Shown here in pieces: positions 25,282-34,390 of a DNA stretch of 64,000 nt. Origin of the DNA: Robertkochia solimangrovi (GTDB lineage Bacteria > Bacteroidota > Bacteroidia > Flavobacteriales > Flavobacteriaceae). Numbering within the stretch: position 1 is the stretch's first letter; each line of letters opens with the position of its first letter. The notes beneath the pieces are model-generated. The model was not told where the DNA came from, did not search any database, and saw nothing but the letters and a program-made list of their open reading frames with translations. The translations under genes and the position numbers were made by a program. The DNA is taken from contig NZ_QKWN01000006.1 in assembly GCF_007279655.1 (NCBI RefSeq), forward strand, positions 388,033 through 452,032, read 5' to 3'.

Positions 25282-27381
25282 ATGATAGTATATTTAATAA
25301 AATCAAGCGCTCTTTTAATATTGTTCTGGGTCATTTACCGGGTATTTTTGAGCAAAGAAACTTTCTTTAAACACAATCGATTATTCCTCATGACAGGCTC
25401 CGTTATCGCTGTGTTGCTCCCTTACTTTGAAATAATCAAAACAAAAACAATCACCCTGCATCAGAATCTGATACAACCCTCTTTCAACATTTCCGAGACT
25501 ACACCGGAAGCCCCTGCCGTTTCGACCGAAGACCTCCTAACCTATATATATGTTGGTGGATTGCTATTTTTTGGAATACGCTTTTTGATACAATTATTAT
25601 CGTTATACAGACTTAGCAGACAATGTAAAAGATCCATTGACCGAAACTTTGTGCTTCTAACGCATAAACACATAGAAACTCCCTTCTCCTTTTTCAGATA
25701 CATCCTGATCAACCCTGATCTTTATGATGAAAATGAATTCCATACCATCATGGAACACGAGAAGATACACGTACGCCAATGGCATTCACTGGATATTATA
25801 TTTATGCACCTCCTCACCATTGTGCTATGGTTCAATCCATTTACATGGCTCTACCGTAAGTCCGTTGCTCAGAATCTTGAATTTCTTGCAGACAAAGGTG
25901 CCAGTGAGATCACAGAAAGCAGTAAAGCCTATCAATATATCTTATTGAAACAACACACAAATCATAATCAATTATCGATCATCAATCCATTTTTTAATTC
26001 ATTAATCAAAAAACGAATAGTTATGTTACATCAAAATCCCTCTAAGAAAAGAGACTTATTCAAGCTTGTCCTACCACTACCCTTCCTGTTAATTTTCACA
26101 CTGATGTTCAATACCAGAACCGTGGCTCAGTATAAGGTAATTCAGGAAGAAAAAATGGTAAACAATGAAGCGCCGATCACCAAAACTTCCTTTATTCTCT
26201 CCAATAAAATGTCAGACAGCGACCTGGAAAGTTTAAAAAAAGATCTTAAATCGGAATACGATCTGGACTTCGATTATAGTCGGGTAAAACGCAACGAGGA
26301 CGGACTCATATCCCGACTCAAGGTAAAACTACAGCAAGGCAGCAACAAAGCAAGTGCCAGCTATGAAGTACCTGATGGGATTCCTGCGCTGGAACTCGGA
26401 GTAAAGAATGGAGATCAAATCTTTATTCATAAGAATCATGAAGCACCTGCAAGTACCGGGAATTTTGTGATTAAGACCGCTGGGAATGGTGGAGCCGACA
26501 CCATTCAGGAAGTGATCGTTAAAGGATATGGCTCTTCAGGAGCATCGAACGATCATAATGCCGTTTGGGTTACAGAAGAGTCTGGTGATGATTCTTTGAA
26601 CAAGGCAGTTACGGTTACCGGTTATATCTTCAAGAATAATAACGATAGTACAACCGTCAAGGGACTCGACACTTCTTCTACGAAAACTTTTACATTCACC
26701 ACTGAAAATGACGACGCGCATACCATCGTCAAAAGTACCGGAGGAAACACTGCACAATGGATCCAATCTGATAGCGCTAACACTCCTTACCAGATTCAGA
26801 TCAAAGAGGTAAACGAAACAAAATCTGAAAATGGTGAAAAGCAATTTAATGTCACCGTAAGTGAAGATTCAGGCAATGGAATGACCTGGGTAACCCGTGA
26901 AGAACAGGATACCGTAAAAACTAAAAATAAGATCGTGATCCGTCAGACTTCTGAAAAAGGGAATGGCATGGTTGTGACCACCAATCAGGAAGGTACTCCC
27001 TTATACATTCTTGATGGTAAAGAGATCACCCAGGAAGAATTGCAGAATCTCAGCCCTGAGAACATCGCTTCCATAAGCGTACTAAAGGATCACAGCGCTA
27101 CAAATGTCTATGGAGAAAAAGGAAAAAACGGAGTTATCCTGATCACATCAAAGACCAATGCGGGTCAGGCTAAAACCATCACGGAGAAATCTACATTCAT
27201 TGTTGATGCAGAAATGGAAGGAGCCTATTTCGAGATCGATGGAAAACCCGCTACTTCTGAACAGGTTAAGAATCTTGATCCTTCAAAAATTGCTTCCGTA
27301 ATGGTCTTTAAAGGAGAACAAGCCATTACCAAATATGGTGATAAAGCTAAAAAAGGTGCGATCATTATCAAGATGAACTAA
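25282..27381 (+). CDS. M56 family metallopeptidase (BlaR1-like) with two receptor-plug-like C-terminal repeats
   Basis: 699 residues from the ATG at 25282. Three N-terminal membrane segments carry the zinc motif HEKIH at 159-163, and LEFLADKGAS probably supplies the third ligand. A further hydrophobic segment near residue 270 ends in VAQ. The periplasmic part ends in two related blocks, ILDGKEITQEEL...ISVLKDHSATNVYG...GVILIT and FEIDGKPATSEQV...VMVFKGEQAITKYG...GAIIIK, which resemble the plug region of TonB receptors. It probably senses an envelope signal and cleaves the BlaI-like repressor. No penicillin-binding sensor domain is present. Confidence 0.9.
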   Translation: MIVYLIKSSALLILFWVIYRVFLSKETFFKHNRLFLMTGSVIAVLLPYFEIIKTKTITLHQNLIQPSFNISETTPEAPAVSTEDLLTYIYVGGLLFFGIRFLIQLLSLYRLSRQCKRSIDRNFVLLTHKHIETPFSFFRYILINPDLYDENEFHTIMEHEKIHVRQWHSLDIIFMHLLTIVLWFNPFTWLYRKSVAQNLEFLADKGASEITESSKAYQYILLKQHTNHNQLSIINPFFNSLIKKRIVMLHQNPSKKRDLFKLVLPLPFLLIFTLMFNTRTVAQYKVIQEEKMVNNEAPITKTSFILSNKMSDSDLESLKKDLKSEYDLDFDYSRVKRNEDGLISRLKVKLQQGSNKASASYEVPDGIPALELGVKNGDQIFIHKNHEAPASTGNFVIKTAGNGGADTIQEVIVKGYGSSGASNDHNAVWVTEESGDDSLNKAVTVTGYIFKNNNDSTTVKGLDTSSTKTFTFTTENDDAHTIVKSTGGNTAQWIQSDSANTPYQIQIKEVNETKSENGEKQFNVTVSEDSGNGMTWVTREEQDTVKTKNKIVIRQTSEKGNGMVVTTNQEGTPLYILDGKEITQEELQNLSPENIASISVLKDHSATNVYGEKGKNGVILITSKTNAGQAKTITEKSTFIVDAEMEGAYFEIDGKPATSEQVKNLDPSKIASVMVFKGEQAITKYGDKAKKGAIIIKMN

Positions 27382-27404
27382 AATACCCACTTCCATACTT
27401 TGAG

Positions 27405-27437
27405 AACACCCGAATACAAATCGGGTGTTTTTTTTTT
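27405..27437 (+). terminator. Terminator of the blaI-M56 operon
   Basis: Perfect 9-bp stem AACACCCGA / TCGGGTGTT, 7-nt loop, eight or more T. Confidence 0.9.
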
Positions 27438-27501
27438 GGATGAAACATCAGATAAACAGGATGCTTACACCAACTCGAAAAAAATTGGTATTTTCACATT
27501 T

Positions 27502-27654
27502 ATGAAAAAATCAATCTACAAGTTTCTGGCAAAATTGAATAAAATCGTTCTGCCATCCTATACAAAGAAAAGACTGGATCTCGCTAAAGCCAGTAAATTA
27601 CAGCTAGCCATTATCGGCTGGAGGGCCTGGGTCACCAAAAGGGCTATCGACTAA
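27502..27654 (+). CDS. Small basic protein, 50 residues
   Basis: Begins MKKSIYKFLAKLNKIVLPSY and ends WRAWVTKRAID. Very basic, one or two helices, no signal peptide. I recall similar roughly 50-residue proteins in Flavobacteriia, often labelled SsrA-binding protein, but it is far too short to be SmpB and that name should not be trusted. The longer frame from 27400 would cross the terminator and is rejected. Its stop codon overlaps that of the convergent apt gene. Confidence 0.65.
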   Translation: MKKSIYKFLAKLNKIVLPSYTKKRLDLAKASKLQLAIIGWRAWVTKRAID

Positions 27655-28163
27655 TATTGTAGCAGGCTTTCGATCGATCTTCCTTTAAGCAGCTCTGCAC
27701 CTTTCAGAAAGGTCAATTCCATCAAAAAATTCAACTGGATCACCTCCCCTCCTAAACGTTCCACAAGGTCGCAGGCAGCTTTTGCGGTACCTCCGGTAGC
27801 GAGTACATCATCATGTATCAAAACACGCTCTCCAGGTTGGATTGCATCGGTATGCATTTGCAAACTATTCGTTCCATACTCAAGGGAATAATCTTCTGTA
27901 ATCGTTTCAGCAGGTAGCTTCCCCGGTTTACGTACCGGAACGAAACCACATTGCAAACGCTCTGCCAGCAGCATTCCAAAGAAGAATCCGCGGCTTTCCA
28001 TAGCAACGACACGATCGATATTTTTTCCCGAAGAGAATTCATACAACTGATCTACCACATAACGAGTAGCCTTATAATCATTCAATAGCGGGGTTATGTC
28101 CTTAAATAGTACTCCCGGCTTTGGAAAATCGGGAATATCCCTGATAAATGTAGTGAGTTCCAT
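27651..28163 (-). CDS. apt: Adenine phosphoribosyltransferase
   Basis: 170 residues. FPKPGVLFKDITPLL near the N-terminus, VAMESRGFFFG, VRKPGKLP and the PRPP-binding loop VLIHDDVLATGGTA identify it. It salvages adenine to AMP in the cytoplasm. Single gene. Its TAG stop shares two bases with the TAA of the convergent small gene (plus-strand CTAA at 27651-27654). Confidence 0.95.
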   Translation of the reverse strand: MELTTFIRDIPDFPKPGVLFKDITPLLNDYKATRYVVDQLYEFSSGKNIDRVVAMESRGFFFGMLLAERLQCGFVPVRKPGKLPAETITEDYSLEYGTNSLQMHTDAIQPGERVLIHDDVLATGGTAKAACDLVERLGGEVIQLNFLMELTFLKGAELLKGRSIESLLQY

Positions 28164-28353
28164 AGTTTGATAACCGTAATTTCTACGCTATAAATATACG
28201 TAAACTTTGTGCGTTTATAAATCTTATAACAGAGTTGCCCTATAGGATAAAGACTTAAAATTTAGCGACTAATCCACAAAAATTACTTTGCTTCCATTGA
28301 GCTGAAGCCATTAAGGTTTCTTATTTTCGCCCTCAATAAATGAATGATCGATC

Positions 28354-29145
28354 ATGGAAATCTATACAATTACAGAACCTACCACCACTCCGGTTCCGAT
28401 AATTATCAGTTCCCCGCATTCAGGAACTGCATTCCCGGAGGATATACGTGCCCAATACAAGAAGGAAGCTGTCGATAATCCTGATGACACCGATTGGTTC
28501 ATCGACCGGCTTTACGATTTTGCTCCTTCTATGGGAATTAAAATGATCTCTGCAAATTACAGCCGATGGGTGATCGATCTGAACCGGGATCCCGAAAGTA
28601 AACCCTTATATAATGACGGCAGGGTGATCACTGCACTAACTCCGGAAACCGATTTTAATGGAAATTCCATTTATGTGGGCAGTACACCTGATTCAGAAGA
28701 AGTAAGCAGACGTATAAAAACCTATTACCAACCTTATCATGCAAAAATCGCCGGCATGCTGGCGGAATATCAGGCAAAATTCGGAAGGGTACTGCTCTTT
28801 GACGCACACTCCATTCGGAAAGTAGTTCCGGGGATTCGCTCTGAAGCCTTCCCTGATCTAATTCTGGGAGATAATGACGAAACATCTTGCAGCAAGGAAC
28901 TAATCGATATCGCATATAACGCACTTTCCACTGCTGATTACGAACTCATGCATAACCACCCGTTCAAAGGCGGATATATAACAAGGTCGTTCGGTGATCC
29001 GACTCAGAATATACATGCGTTACAATTGGAAATGGCAAAAACGAACTACATGAACGATGATGAGACCGAATACCATGAAGAAAGGGCAGCTGCAATACGA
29101 AAAGTATTGCAGGGAGTCTTTAACAACCTGATTGAAAAGATCTGA
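28354..29145 (+). CDS. hutG: N-formylglutamate amidohydrolase
   Basis: 263 residues of the N-formylglutamate amidohydrolase (FGase) type. ISSPHSGTAFPED, DDTDWFIDRLYDF, SRWVIDLNRDP, LLFDAHSIRKVVP and the late LQLEMAKTNYM block are conserved. It hydrolyses N-formylglutamate to glutamate and formate. It is followed after 2 nt by hutF, which makes its substrate, so the two form the last steps of the HutF branch of histidine breakdown. hutH, hutU and hutI are not in the window. Confidence 0.92.
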   Translation: MEIYTITEPTTTPVPIIISSPHSGTAFPEDIRAQYKKEAVDNPDDTDWFIDRLYDFAPSMGIKMISANYSRWVIDLNRDPESKPLYNDGRVITALTPETDFNGNSIYVGSTPDSEEVSRRIKTYYQPYHAKIAGMLAEYQAKFGRVLLFDAHSIRKVVPGIRSEAFPDLILGDNDETSCSKELIDIAYNALSTADYELMHNHPFKGGYITRSFGDPTQNIHALQLEMAKTNYMNDDETEYHEERAAAIRKVLQGVFNNLIEKI

Positions 29146-29147
29146 AT

Positions 29148-30527
29148 ATGAAAGCGCAAAAAGAACTATATTTTAAAGGACTACTCCAAAAAGAGGGATG
29201 GCTGGAAAATGTTCGTGTCGACCTGGATGATGAAGGGAAAATTTTAAACATCTGCCCAGATATTAAGCATGACACAGCTTCGGGATTTGCGATACCGGGA
29301 TTCCAGAATGCCCATTCACATGCATTTCAGTACGCAATGGCCGGACTGGCGGAATACCATCGCACCGGTGCCGCTGCCGATGATTTCTGGTCCTGGAGAA
29401 CTGCGATGTACGATCTCGCGTTAAGCATTTCTCCGGAAGAACTGGAATCCATCGCCACGATGCTTTACGCAGAAATGCTAAGGCACGGATACACTTCCGT
29501 GGCAGAATTCCATTACCTTCATCACGATCCTGATGGTAAACCATACAGTGACCTTTCAGAAATGGGATCGCGACTGATCGCAGCTGCAAAAAAGACTGGA
29601 ATACGTATCACCTTGGTCCCTATGTTCTATCAGACCGGAGGTTTCGGACTTCCCCCCACTGAAAAACAACGCCGCTTTCTTTCTTCCTCCCCCGATGATT
29701 ATTTTAAACTGCTGGAAGCTACTGAAAAAGCAACAACCTCCTATGAGGGCGCAAGTAGTGGAATCGGGCTCCATTCTTTACGTGCAGGCAGCACTGATGC
29801 TATCAAGGAAATATGCCGCACCTATAAAAAGGACCGACCTTTCCATATTCACCTTTCAGAACAATTGAAAGAGATCGAAGATTGTTTTGCTTACTATGGC
29901 AAAAGACCGGTAGCCTGGTTCTCTGAACAGGTAGCTCTGGATAGTAACTTCCACCTGGTTCATGCCACGCATCTAGACGACAGTGAATTAAAAACCATTG
30001 CAGGATCCGGAGCCAATGTGGTTATCTGTCCTTCCACCGAAGGAAACCTGGGAGACGGGCTGTTCAGGTTCAGAGAATATATGGACCTTAAAGGCAATTG
30101 GTCTATTGGAACGGATAGCCATGTCGGACTCAACCCTCTTGAGGAACTAAGGATCCTGGACTACGGCCAACGATTGATTTCCCACAAAAGAAATACCTTT
30201 GTCACCCCTGAAAGCGGCGACAGCGGCTTGAATGCAATCACCATGGCATGGGAGTCCGGCAGAACTGCAATGGGAGCCTCTATAGAATCATTCTTCAAAA
30301 AAGGTGAACCATTTGATGCCGTAGTCATGAAATCAGAGAGTCCATTGATCACCACCGCTTCCACAAAATATCTGTGTAACACCTTCCTCTATAGTGCAGA
30401 TGTTTCCGATATGGAGGGCACCATTGTCAATGGTAACTGGAAAGTGAAGTCAGGAAATCTTCCGGAACAAGATAACATCCAGGCTTATTTTAAGGATACA
30501 TTACTCAAACTCGGAACACGAAAATAA
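29148..30527 (+). CDS. hutF: Formimidoylglutamate deiminase
   Basis: 459 residues of the amidohydrolase superfamily. PGFQNAHSHAFQ carries the metal-binding His pair; HIHLSEQ, LVHATHLDD and the GTDSHVGLNPLEELR block give the other ligands. It deaminates formimino-glutamate to N-formylglutamate. The start directly follows the hutG stop, indicating co-translation; a modest terminator lies just downstream. Confidence 0.93.
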   Translation: MKAQKELYFKGLLQKEGWLENVRVDLDDEGKILNICPDIKHDTASGFAIPGFQNAHSHAFQYAMAGLAEYHRTGAAADDFWSWRTAMYDLALSISPEELESIATMLYAEMLRHGYTSVAEFHYLHHDPDGKPYSDLSEMGSRLIAAAKKTGIRITLVPMFYQTGGFGLPPTEKQRRFLSSSPDDYFKLLEATEKATTSYEGASSGIGLHSLRAGSTDAIKEICRTYKKDRPFHIHLSEQLKEIEDCFAYYGKRPVAWFSEQVALDSNFHLVHATHLDDSELKTIAGSGANVVICPSTEGNLGDGLFRFREYMDLKGNWSIGTDSHVGLNPLEELRILDYGQRLISHKRNTFVTPESGDSGLNAITMAWESGRTAMGASIESFFKKGEPFDAVVMKSESPLITTASTKYLCNTFLYSADVSDMEGTIVNGNWKVKSGNLPEQDNIQAYFKDTLLKLGTRK

Positions 30528-30535
30528 AATCAATT

Positions 30536-30566
30536 CAGGCAGGCAATTCTTCATCTGCCTGGGTTT
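30536..30566 (+). terminator. Probable terminator of hutGF
   Basis: 7-bp stem CAGGCAG / CTGCCTG with a 12-nt loop, followed by GG and four T. Moderate strength. Confidence 0.6.
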
Positions 30567-30577
30567 TAAGTTACAAT

Positions 30578-30749
30578 GTTACTTGTTACTATGTTACTTG
30601 TTGCGGGTTACTGGTTACTGGTTACTATAAAACGTAGTTACAAACCTCATAACTGATAATTCAAAACTTACAACTTATCTTAATTCACATAACGAAGCAG
30701 TATGCTGTAAACTGTTTTGCATAAACTATTTTCTGTTTTCTGTTTTCTT
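30578..30749. repeat. Short-word repeat zone
   Basis: GTTACTT and GGTTACT words recur from about 30578 to 30627, and TTTTCTG heptamers, the complement of the CAGAAAA unit at 23.2 kb, appear at 30729-30749. No gene is visible in 30567-30780. Confidence 0.6.
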
Positions 30750-30780
30750 AATAAATTTATGGAAATAAGTAGTGACTATT

Positions 30781-31776
30781 ATGAGAATAGCTGTTTTCAG
30801 TACCAAGTCCTTCGACCGTGAATTCTTTGAGCGATCGAATAAGAATTTCACTGATATTCATTTGAAATTTTTCGATGTCCCCCTCAATACAGACACCGCT
30901 AAGTTGACTAAAGGATATGAAGGTATCTGTGTTTTTGTAAACGATCAGCTCAATGCGGAAACCATTGCTTTATTAAAGGAAAATGATGTAAAACTGATTG
31001 CCTTACGTTGTGCAGGATTTAATAATGTCGACCTTAAGGCAGCTGAAGAACACGGTTTGAAAGTCGTCAGGGTTCCAGCATATAGTCCACAGGCAGTAGC
31101 GGAACATGCTCTTGCGCTCATCATGACCTTGAACAGAAAGACCCATAAGGCTTATAACCGCGTCAGGGAAGGAAATTTTTCACTGGAACGCCTGATTGGC
31201 TTCGATGTACATAATCGGACGGTAGGCGTAATTGGAACCGGTAAGATCGGCATGCATTTTTGTAAGATTATGCAAGGGCTTGGTTGTCGCGTTATCGCTT
31301 ATGATAAATACCCTTCAGACACGGTTAAAGGTATGGGGATACCATACGTCACTCTGGACGAACTCTTTGCACAAGCCAATATCATTTCACTACATTGTCC
31401 GCTGACTGAAGAAACAGAACACCTGATCAATGAAGTTAGTCTTAGTAAGCTTAAGAAAGGCACCATGCTAATCAATACAAGTCGTGGTGCCCTTATCGAC
31501 ACCACCTGCGCCATAGAAGCACTAAAGTCAGGACAGCTAGGTTATCTAGGCATTGATGTATACGAGCAGGAAGAACAACTATTCTTCCGGGACCTTTCGG
31601 AAAGTATCATCAAAGATGATCAGATCATGCGACTGATCTCCTTTCCCAATGTATTGATCACCGCTCATCAGGGATTTCTAACCAACGAAGCACTGGAACA
31701 GATCGCAATAGTGACCTTAACCAATATCGAACAGTTCTCCAAAGGCCAGAAACTGGAAAACGAAGTTGTATTATAA
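30781..31776 (+). CDS. ldhA: D-lactate dehydrogenase (2-hydroxyacid dehydrogenase family)
   Basis: 331 residues from the ATG at 30781; the GTG at 30772 adds three residues. It closely follows the E. coli LdhA pattern: CAGFNNVDLKAAEEHGLKVV, AVAEHALALIMTLNRK, the NAD-binding GVIGTGKIG, and catalytic Arg in NTSRGALIDT, Glu in DVYEQE and His in TAHQGFLTNEA. It reduces pyruvate to D-lactate with NADH. Single gene behind the repeat zone. Confidence 0.92.
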   Translation: MRIAVFSTKSFDREFFERSNKNFTDIHLKFFDVPLNTDTAKLTKGYEGICVFVNDQLNAETIALLKENDVKLIALRCAGFNNVDLKAAEEHGLKVVRVPAYSPQAVAEHALALIMTLNRKTHKAYNRVREGNFSLERLIGFDVHNRTVGVIGTGKIGMHFCKIMQGLGCRVIAYDKYPSDTVKGMGIPYVTLDELFAQANIISLHCPLTEETEHLINEVSLSKLKKGTMLINTSRGALIDTTCAIEALKSGQLGYLGIDVYEQEEQLFFRDLSESIIKDDQIMRLISFPNVLITAHQGFLTNEALEQIAIVTLTNIEQFSKGQKLENEVVL

Positions 31777-31810
31777 AAAAAGGGATGCTGTCACTACGTC
31801 AGCATCCCTT
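31774..31810 (-). terminator. Terminator of rny, shared with ldhA
   Basis: Perfect 11-bp stem AAGGGATGCTG / CAGCATCCCTT with a 9-nt loop. The A run on the left gives a strong U tract to the leftward transcript; the rightward side has only a weak one. Confidence 0.85.
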
Positions 31811-31833
31811 CTATATGGTTAATTCCGAAGAAT

Positions 31834-33399
31834 TTATTTTGCGATATTAACCGCTCTTGTTTCTCTTATCACGGTTACTTTTACCTGTCCGGGATAGGTC
31901 ATATCCGTTTGGATCTTCTGAGAAATTTCAAATGACAGTTCAGAAGCTTTGTCATCACTTACTTTCTCACTTTCAACGATCACACGAAGTTCTCTACCTG
32001 CTTGAATAGCATAGGCCTTTTTAACTCCAGTGAACGCAAATGCGATATCTTCAAGGTCTTTAAGACGTTGAATATATGAATCAAGCACTTGTCTTCTGGC
32101 TCCAGGTCTGGCGCCGCTGATCGCATCACAAACCTGAACGATAGGCGCAAGAAGCGTTTTCATCTCTATCTCATCGTGGTGAGCCCCGATAGCGTTGCAC
32201 ACATCCGGTTTCTCTCCGTATTTCTCTGCCCATTCCATACCCAGGATTGCGTGAGGGGTCTCAGTTTCAGAATCCGGTACTTTACCGATATCATGGAGCA
32301 ACCCTGCGCGTTTCGCAAGTTTTGGATTAAGTCCGAGTTCAGCTGCCATCACCCCACAAAGTTTAGCAACTTCTCTGGAGTGCTGTAACAGGTTTTGCCC
32401 GTAAGAAGAACGATATTTCATACGTCCAACCGCTTTGATAAGCTCCGGATGTAACCCATGTATACCGAGATCTATTACGGTTCTTTTTCCAACTTCGATG
32501 ATCTCTTCTTCGATCTTCTTAGACGTCTTTTTAACGACCTCTTCAATTCTCGCCGGGTGAATACGACCGTCTGTCACTAGTCTGTGTAGCGATAAACGTG
32601 CAACTTCACGTCTTACGGAATCAAAGCAGGAAAGAATGATCGCTTCCGGCGTATCATCAACGATGATCTCAACACCGGTGGCAGCTTCGAGTGCACGAAT
32701 ATTTCGCCCTTCTCTACCGATAATACGTCCTTTAACGTCATCAGATTCCAGGTTAAATACCGAAACACAGTTTTCGATAGCTTCTTCGGTTCCAATACGC
32801 TGAATGGTATTGATAATAACTTTCTTAGCCTCTTGTTGCGCGGTAAGCTTTGCCTCTTCCATGGTATTCTGAATAAAGGCCATAGCATCGCTTTTCGCAT
32901 CGCTTCTAAGCGATTCGATCAATTGAGCTTTCGCCTCTTCTGCTGAAAGTCCGCTGATCACTTCTAATTGTTCGATCTGGCTTTTATGAAGTTTCTCCAC
33001 TTCACTTTGTTTCTTATCCAGATAATCCAGTCGGTAATCATAATCCTTTACCTTCTGTTCGATCTCTGTATTGAGCTTTTTATTTTTAGCCAGCTCGTTG
33101 GAAACCTGAGACTCTTTATCTCTGGTTCGTTTTTCGGCATCTGCCAGTTTTTTATCCTTGGCAATGATCACCTTTTCGTGTTCTGCCTTCAGTTCGAGGA
33201 ACTTCTCCTTAGCCTGGAGTATTTTATCTTTCTTAATACTCTCCCCTTCGTTCTTCGCTTCCTTTACTATATTATCGGCTTCTTTCTTAGCGTTTGAAAT
33301 GACCTTTGAGGCATTTCCTCTTTCGAGCACTTTAGCTATTACAAACCCAATGACTATTCCTAAAACCCCAACGATAATCCATAATTGCGTTGTATCCAT
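31834..33399 (-). CDS. rny: Ribonuclease Y
   Basis: 521 residues: N-terminal membrane anchor ([18 protein letters not shown]), a long charged coiled coil to about residue 200, a KH domain ([20 protein letters not shown]) and an HD domain ([10 protein letters not shown]). It is a membrane-bound endoribonuclease that starts mRNA decay. The gene follows zapA and the 6S RNA on the same strand. Confidence 0.95.
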   Translation of the reverse strand: MDTTQLWIIVGVLGIVIGFVIAKVLERGNASKVISNAKKEADNIVKEAKNEGESIKKDKILQAKEKFLELKAEHEKVIIAKDKKLADAEKRTRDKESQVSNELAKNKKLNTEIEQKVKDYDYRLDYLDKKQSEVEKLHKSQIEQLEVISGLSAEEAKAQLIESLRSDAKSDAMAFIQNTMEEAKLTAQQEAKKVIINTIQRIGTEEAIENCVSVFNLESDDVKGRIIGREGRNIRALEAATGVEIIVDDTPEAIILSCFDSVRREVARLSLHRLVTDGRIHPARIEEVVKKTSKKIEEEIIEVGKRTVIDLGIHGLHPELIKAVGRMKYRSSYGQNLLQHSREVAKLCGVMAAELGLNPKLAKRAGLLHDIGKVPDSETETPHAILGMEWAEKYGEKPDVCNAIGAHHDEIEMKTLLAPIVQVCDAISGARPGARRQVLDSYIQRLKDLEDIAFAFTGVKKAYAIQAGRELRVIVESEKVSDDKASELSFEISQKIQTDMTYPGQVKVTVIRETRAVNIAK

Positions 33400-33413
33400 C
33401 TTAATTTATATTT

Positions 33414-33598
33414 AAAAAAAAAGCCTACATCGGCCTTGAGTTTTGTACAAACTCCATAAAACAGGTTTAAGGCTACCAGACTGATCAAGGATCCGCCCAT
33501 TCGGTAAAACCGAAAGCGGCTTGCTTTAACAATCCGAACTCACCTTTTTTATAGTATTCTTGTTGAGTTTGTCAAAAAAAATGCAACCAATGTAGGCA
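33414..33598 (-). ncRNA. ssrS: 6S RNA
   Basis: About 180 nt between zapA and rny, forming one long rod. The closing stem is GCCTACATTGG (33597-33587) with CCGATGTAGGC (33433-33423). Further in, ACAAACTC (33572-33565) pairs with GAGTTTGT (33454-33447). An unpaired central region follows, then an apical arm ending in TTCGGT / ACCGAA (33500-33514). A run of about nine U follows the closing stem. 6S RNA mimics an open promoter and holds RNA polymerase in stationary phase. E. coli ssrS likewise follows zapA, which supports the call. The rod geometry is seen; the name is inferred from it and from synteny. Confidence 0.8.
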
Positions 33599-33631
33599 GT
33601 AACATTATACTATTTAAAAGAACGTAAGAAC

Positions 33632-33922
33632 TTAGCTCATATGCTTAGATAGCAAACTATCAAGCGCTTTTAAGCGCTCTTCGAGTACTACGTTTGTATT
33701 TTCTTTATCGATACTCTTTTGTTCCACCTGAGACGCGAATTGCAGTGCGCACATCGCCAGAACGTCCTGTTTATCTCTAACAGCATAATTCTGTTCAAAT
33801 TTCTTTATCAAAATATCGATGTTCTTTGCAGCCTTACGGAGCCCCTCCTCCTGGTCGGGGTCGATCGTCAGGGGGTAAACCCTGTCCGCTATAGACAACT
33901 TAATTTTAAGTTTCTCTCCCAT
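33632..33922 (-). CDS. zapA: Cell division protein ZapA
   Basis: 96 residues: the N-terminal KIKLSIADRVYPLTIDPDQEE strand region and a C-terminal coiled coil, typical of ZapA, which cross-links FtsZ filaments at the division site. It lies 16 nt after a coiled-coil gene and just before 6S RNA, and shares the promoter at 34257. Confidence 0.9.
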   Translation of the reverse strand: MGEKLKIKLSIADRVYPLTIDPDQEEGLRKAAKNIDILIKKFEQNYAVRDKQDVLAMCALQFASQVEQKSIDKENTNVVLEERLKALDSLLSKHMS

Positions 33923-33938
33923 AGGTTATTTTAGAACA

Positions 33939-34229
33939 TTATTCGGAAAGCTGCGCGATACACTGATCAATTTCCCGAATTAAAGTATTTATTTTAAGCT
34001 TAGCTTCAGTCTTGCTTTCATTACTGCCAAGCATTGAATTCGCAAGTTTGAGTGAGCGGTATTTCTCCTCCCATTCCTCTATGGAATGCTGGAGATCTTT
34101 GACCTTGCCTTTAGATTTCATCAATTCTTCAGACAACCTGATATTTTCACGGCGTTGCTCTTCGATTTTTAGCAACAACCGATTTACTTTACTTTCCAGT
34201 GAATCAACGATTTCCAGAATATCACTCAT
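33939..34229 (-). CDS. Small coiled-coil protein, possible ZapA partner
   Basis: 96 residues from the ATG at 34229; the TTG at 34244 is less likely. Nearly all heptad-repeat coiled coil (VDSLESKVNRLLLKIEEQRR, then KVKDLQHSIEEWEEKYRSLK). It resembles ZapB-like division proteins in size and nature. Co-transcribed with zapA, which suggests a role at the division ring, but the sequence alone does not prove it. Confidence 0.8.
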   Translation of the reverse strand: MSDILEIVDSLESKVNRLLLKIEEQRRENIRLSEELMKSKGKVKDLQHSIEEWEEKYRSLKLANSMLGSNESKTEAKLKINTLIREIDQCIAQLSE

Positions 34230-34256
34230 GAATGCTCTATTCAATACGTATATTTA

Positions 34257-34287
34257 CAAAGTTAACATACCTGAGTATACCTCGCAA
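34257..34287 (-). promoter_or_regulatory. Promoter of the zapA operon
   Basis: On the minus strand, TTG (34287-34285), a 20-nt spacer and TAACTTTG (34264-34257), 27 nt before the ATG. Two ACCTGAG copies lie around it (plus strand near 34270 and 34289). Confidence 0.6.
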
Positions 34288-34390
34288 TACCTGAGAAAAA
34301 TTTCTTTACCTGTTAATATTTGCATGAAAAATCCGTTAAACCTCATATAGTTTTCATCTTTTTAAAGCATTTAATTATTTTAGCTTCCCA

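Noticed and set aside
27400-27501. 34-residue N-terminal extension of the 50-residue protein
   Set aside because: It would include the terminator stem of the preceding operon and has no conserved look.
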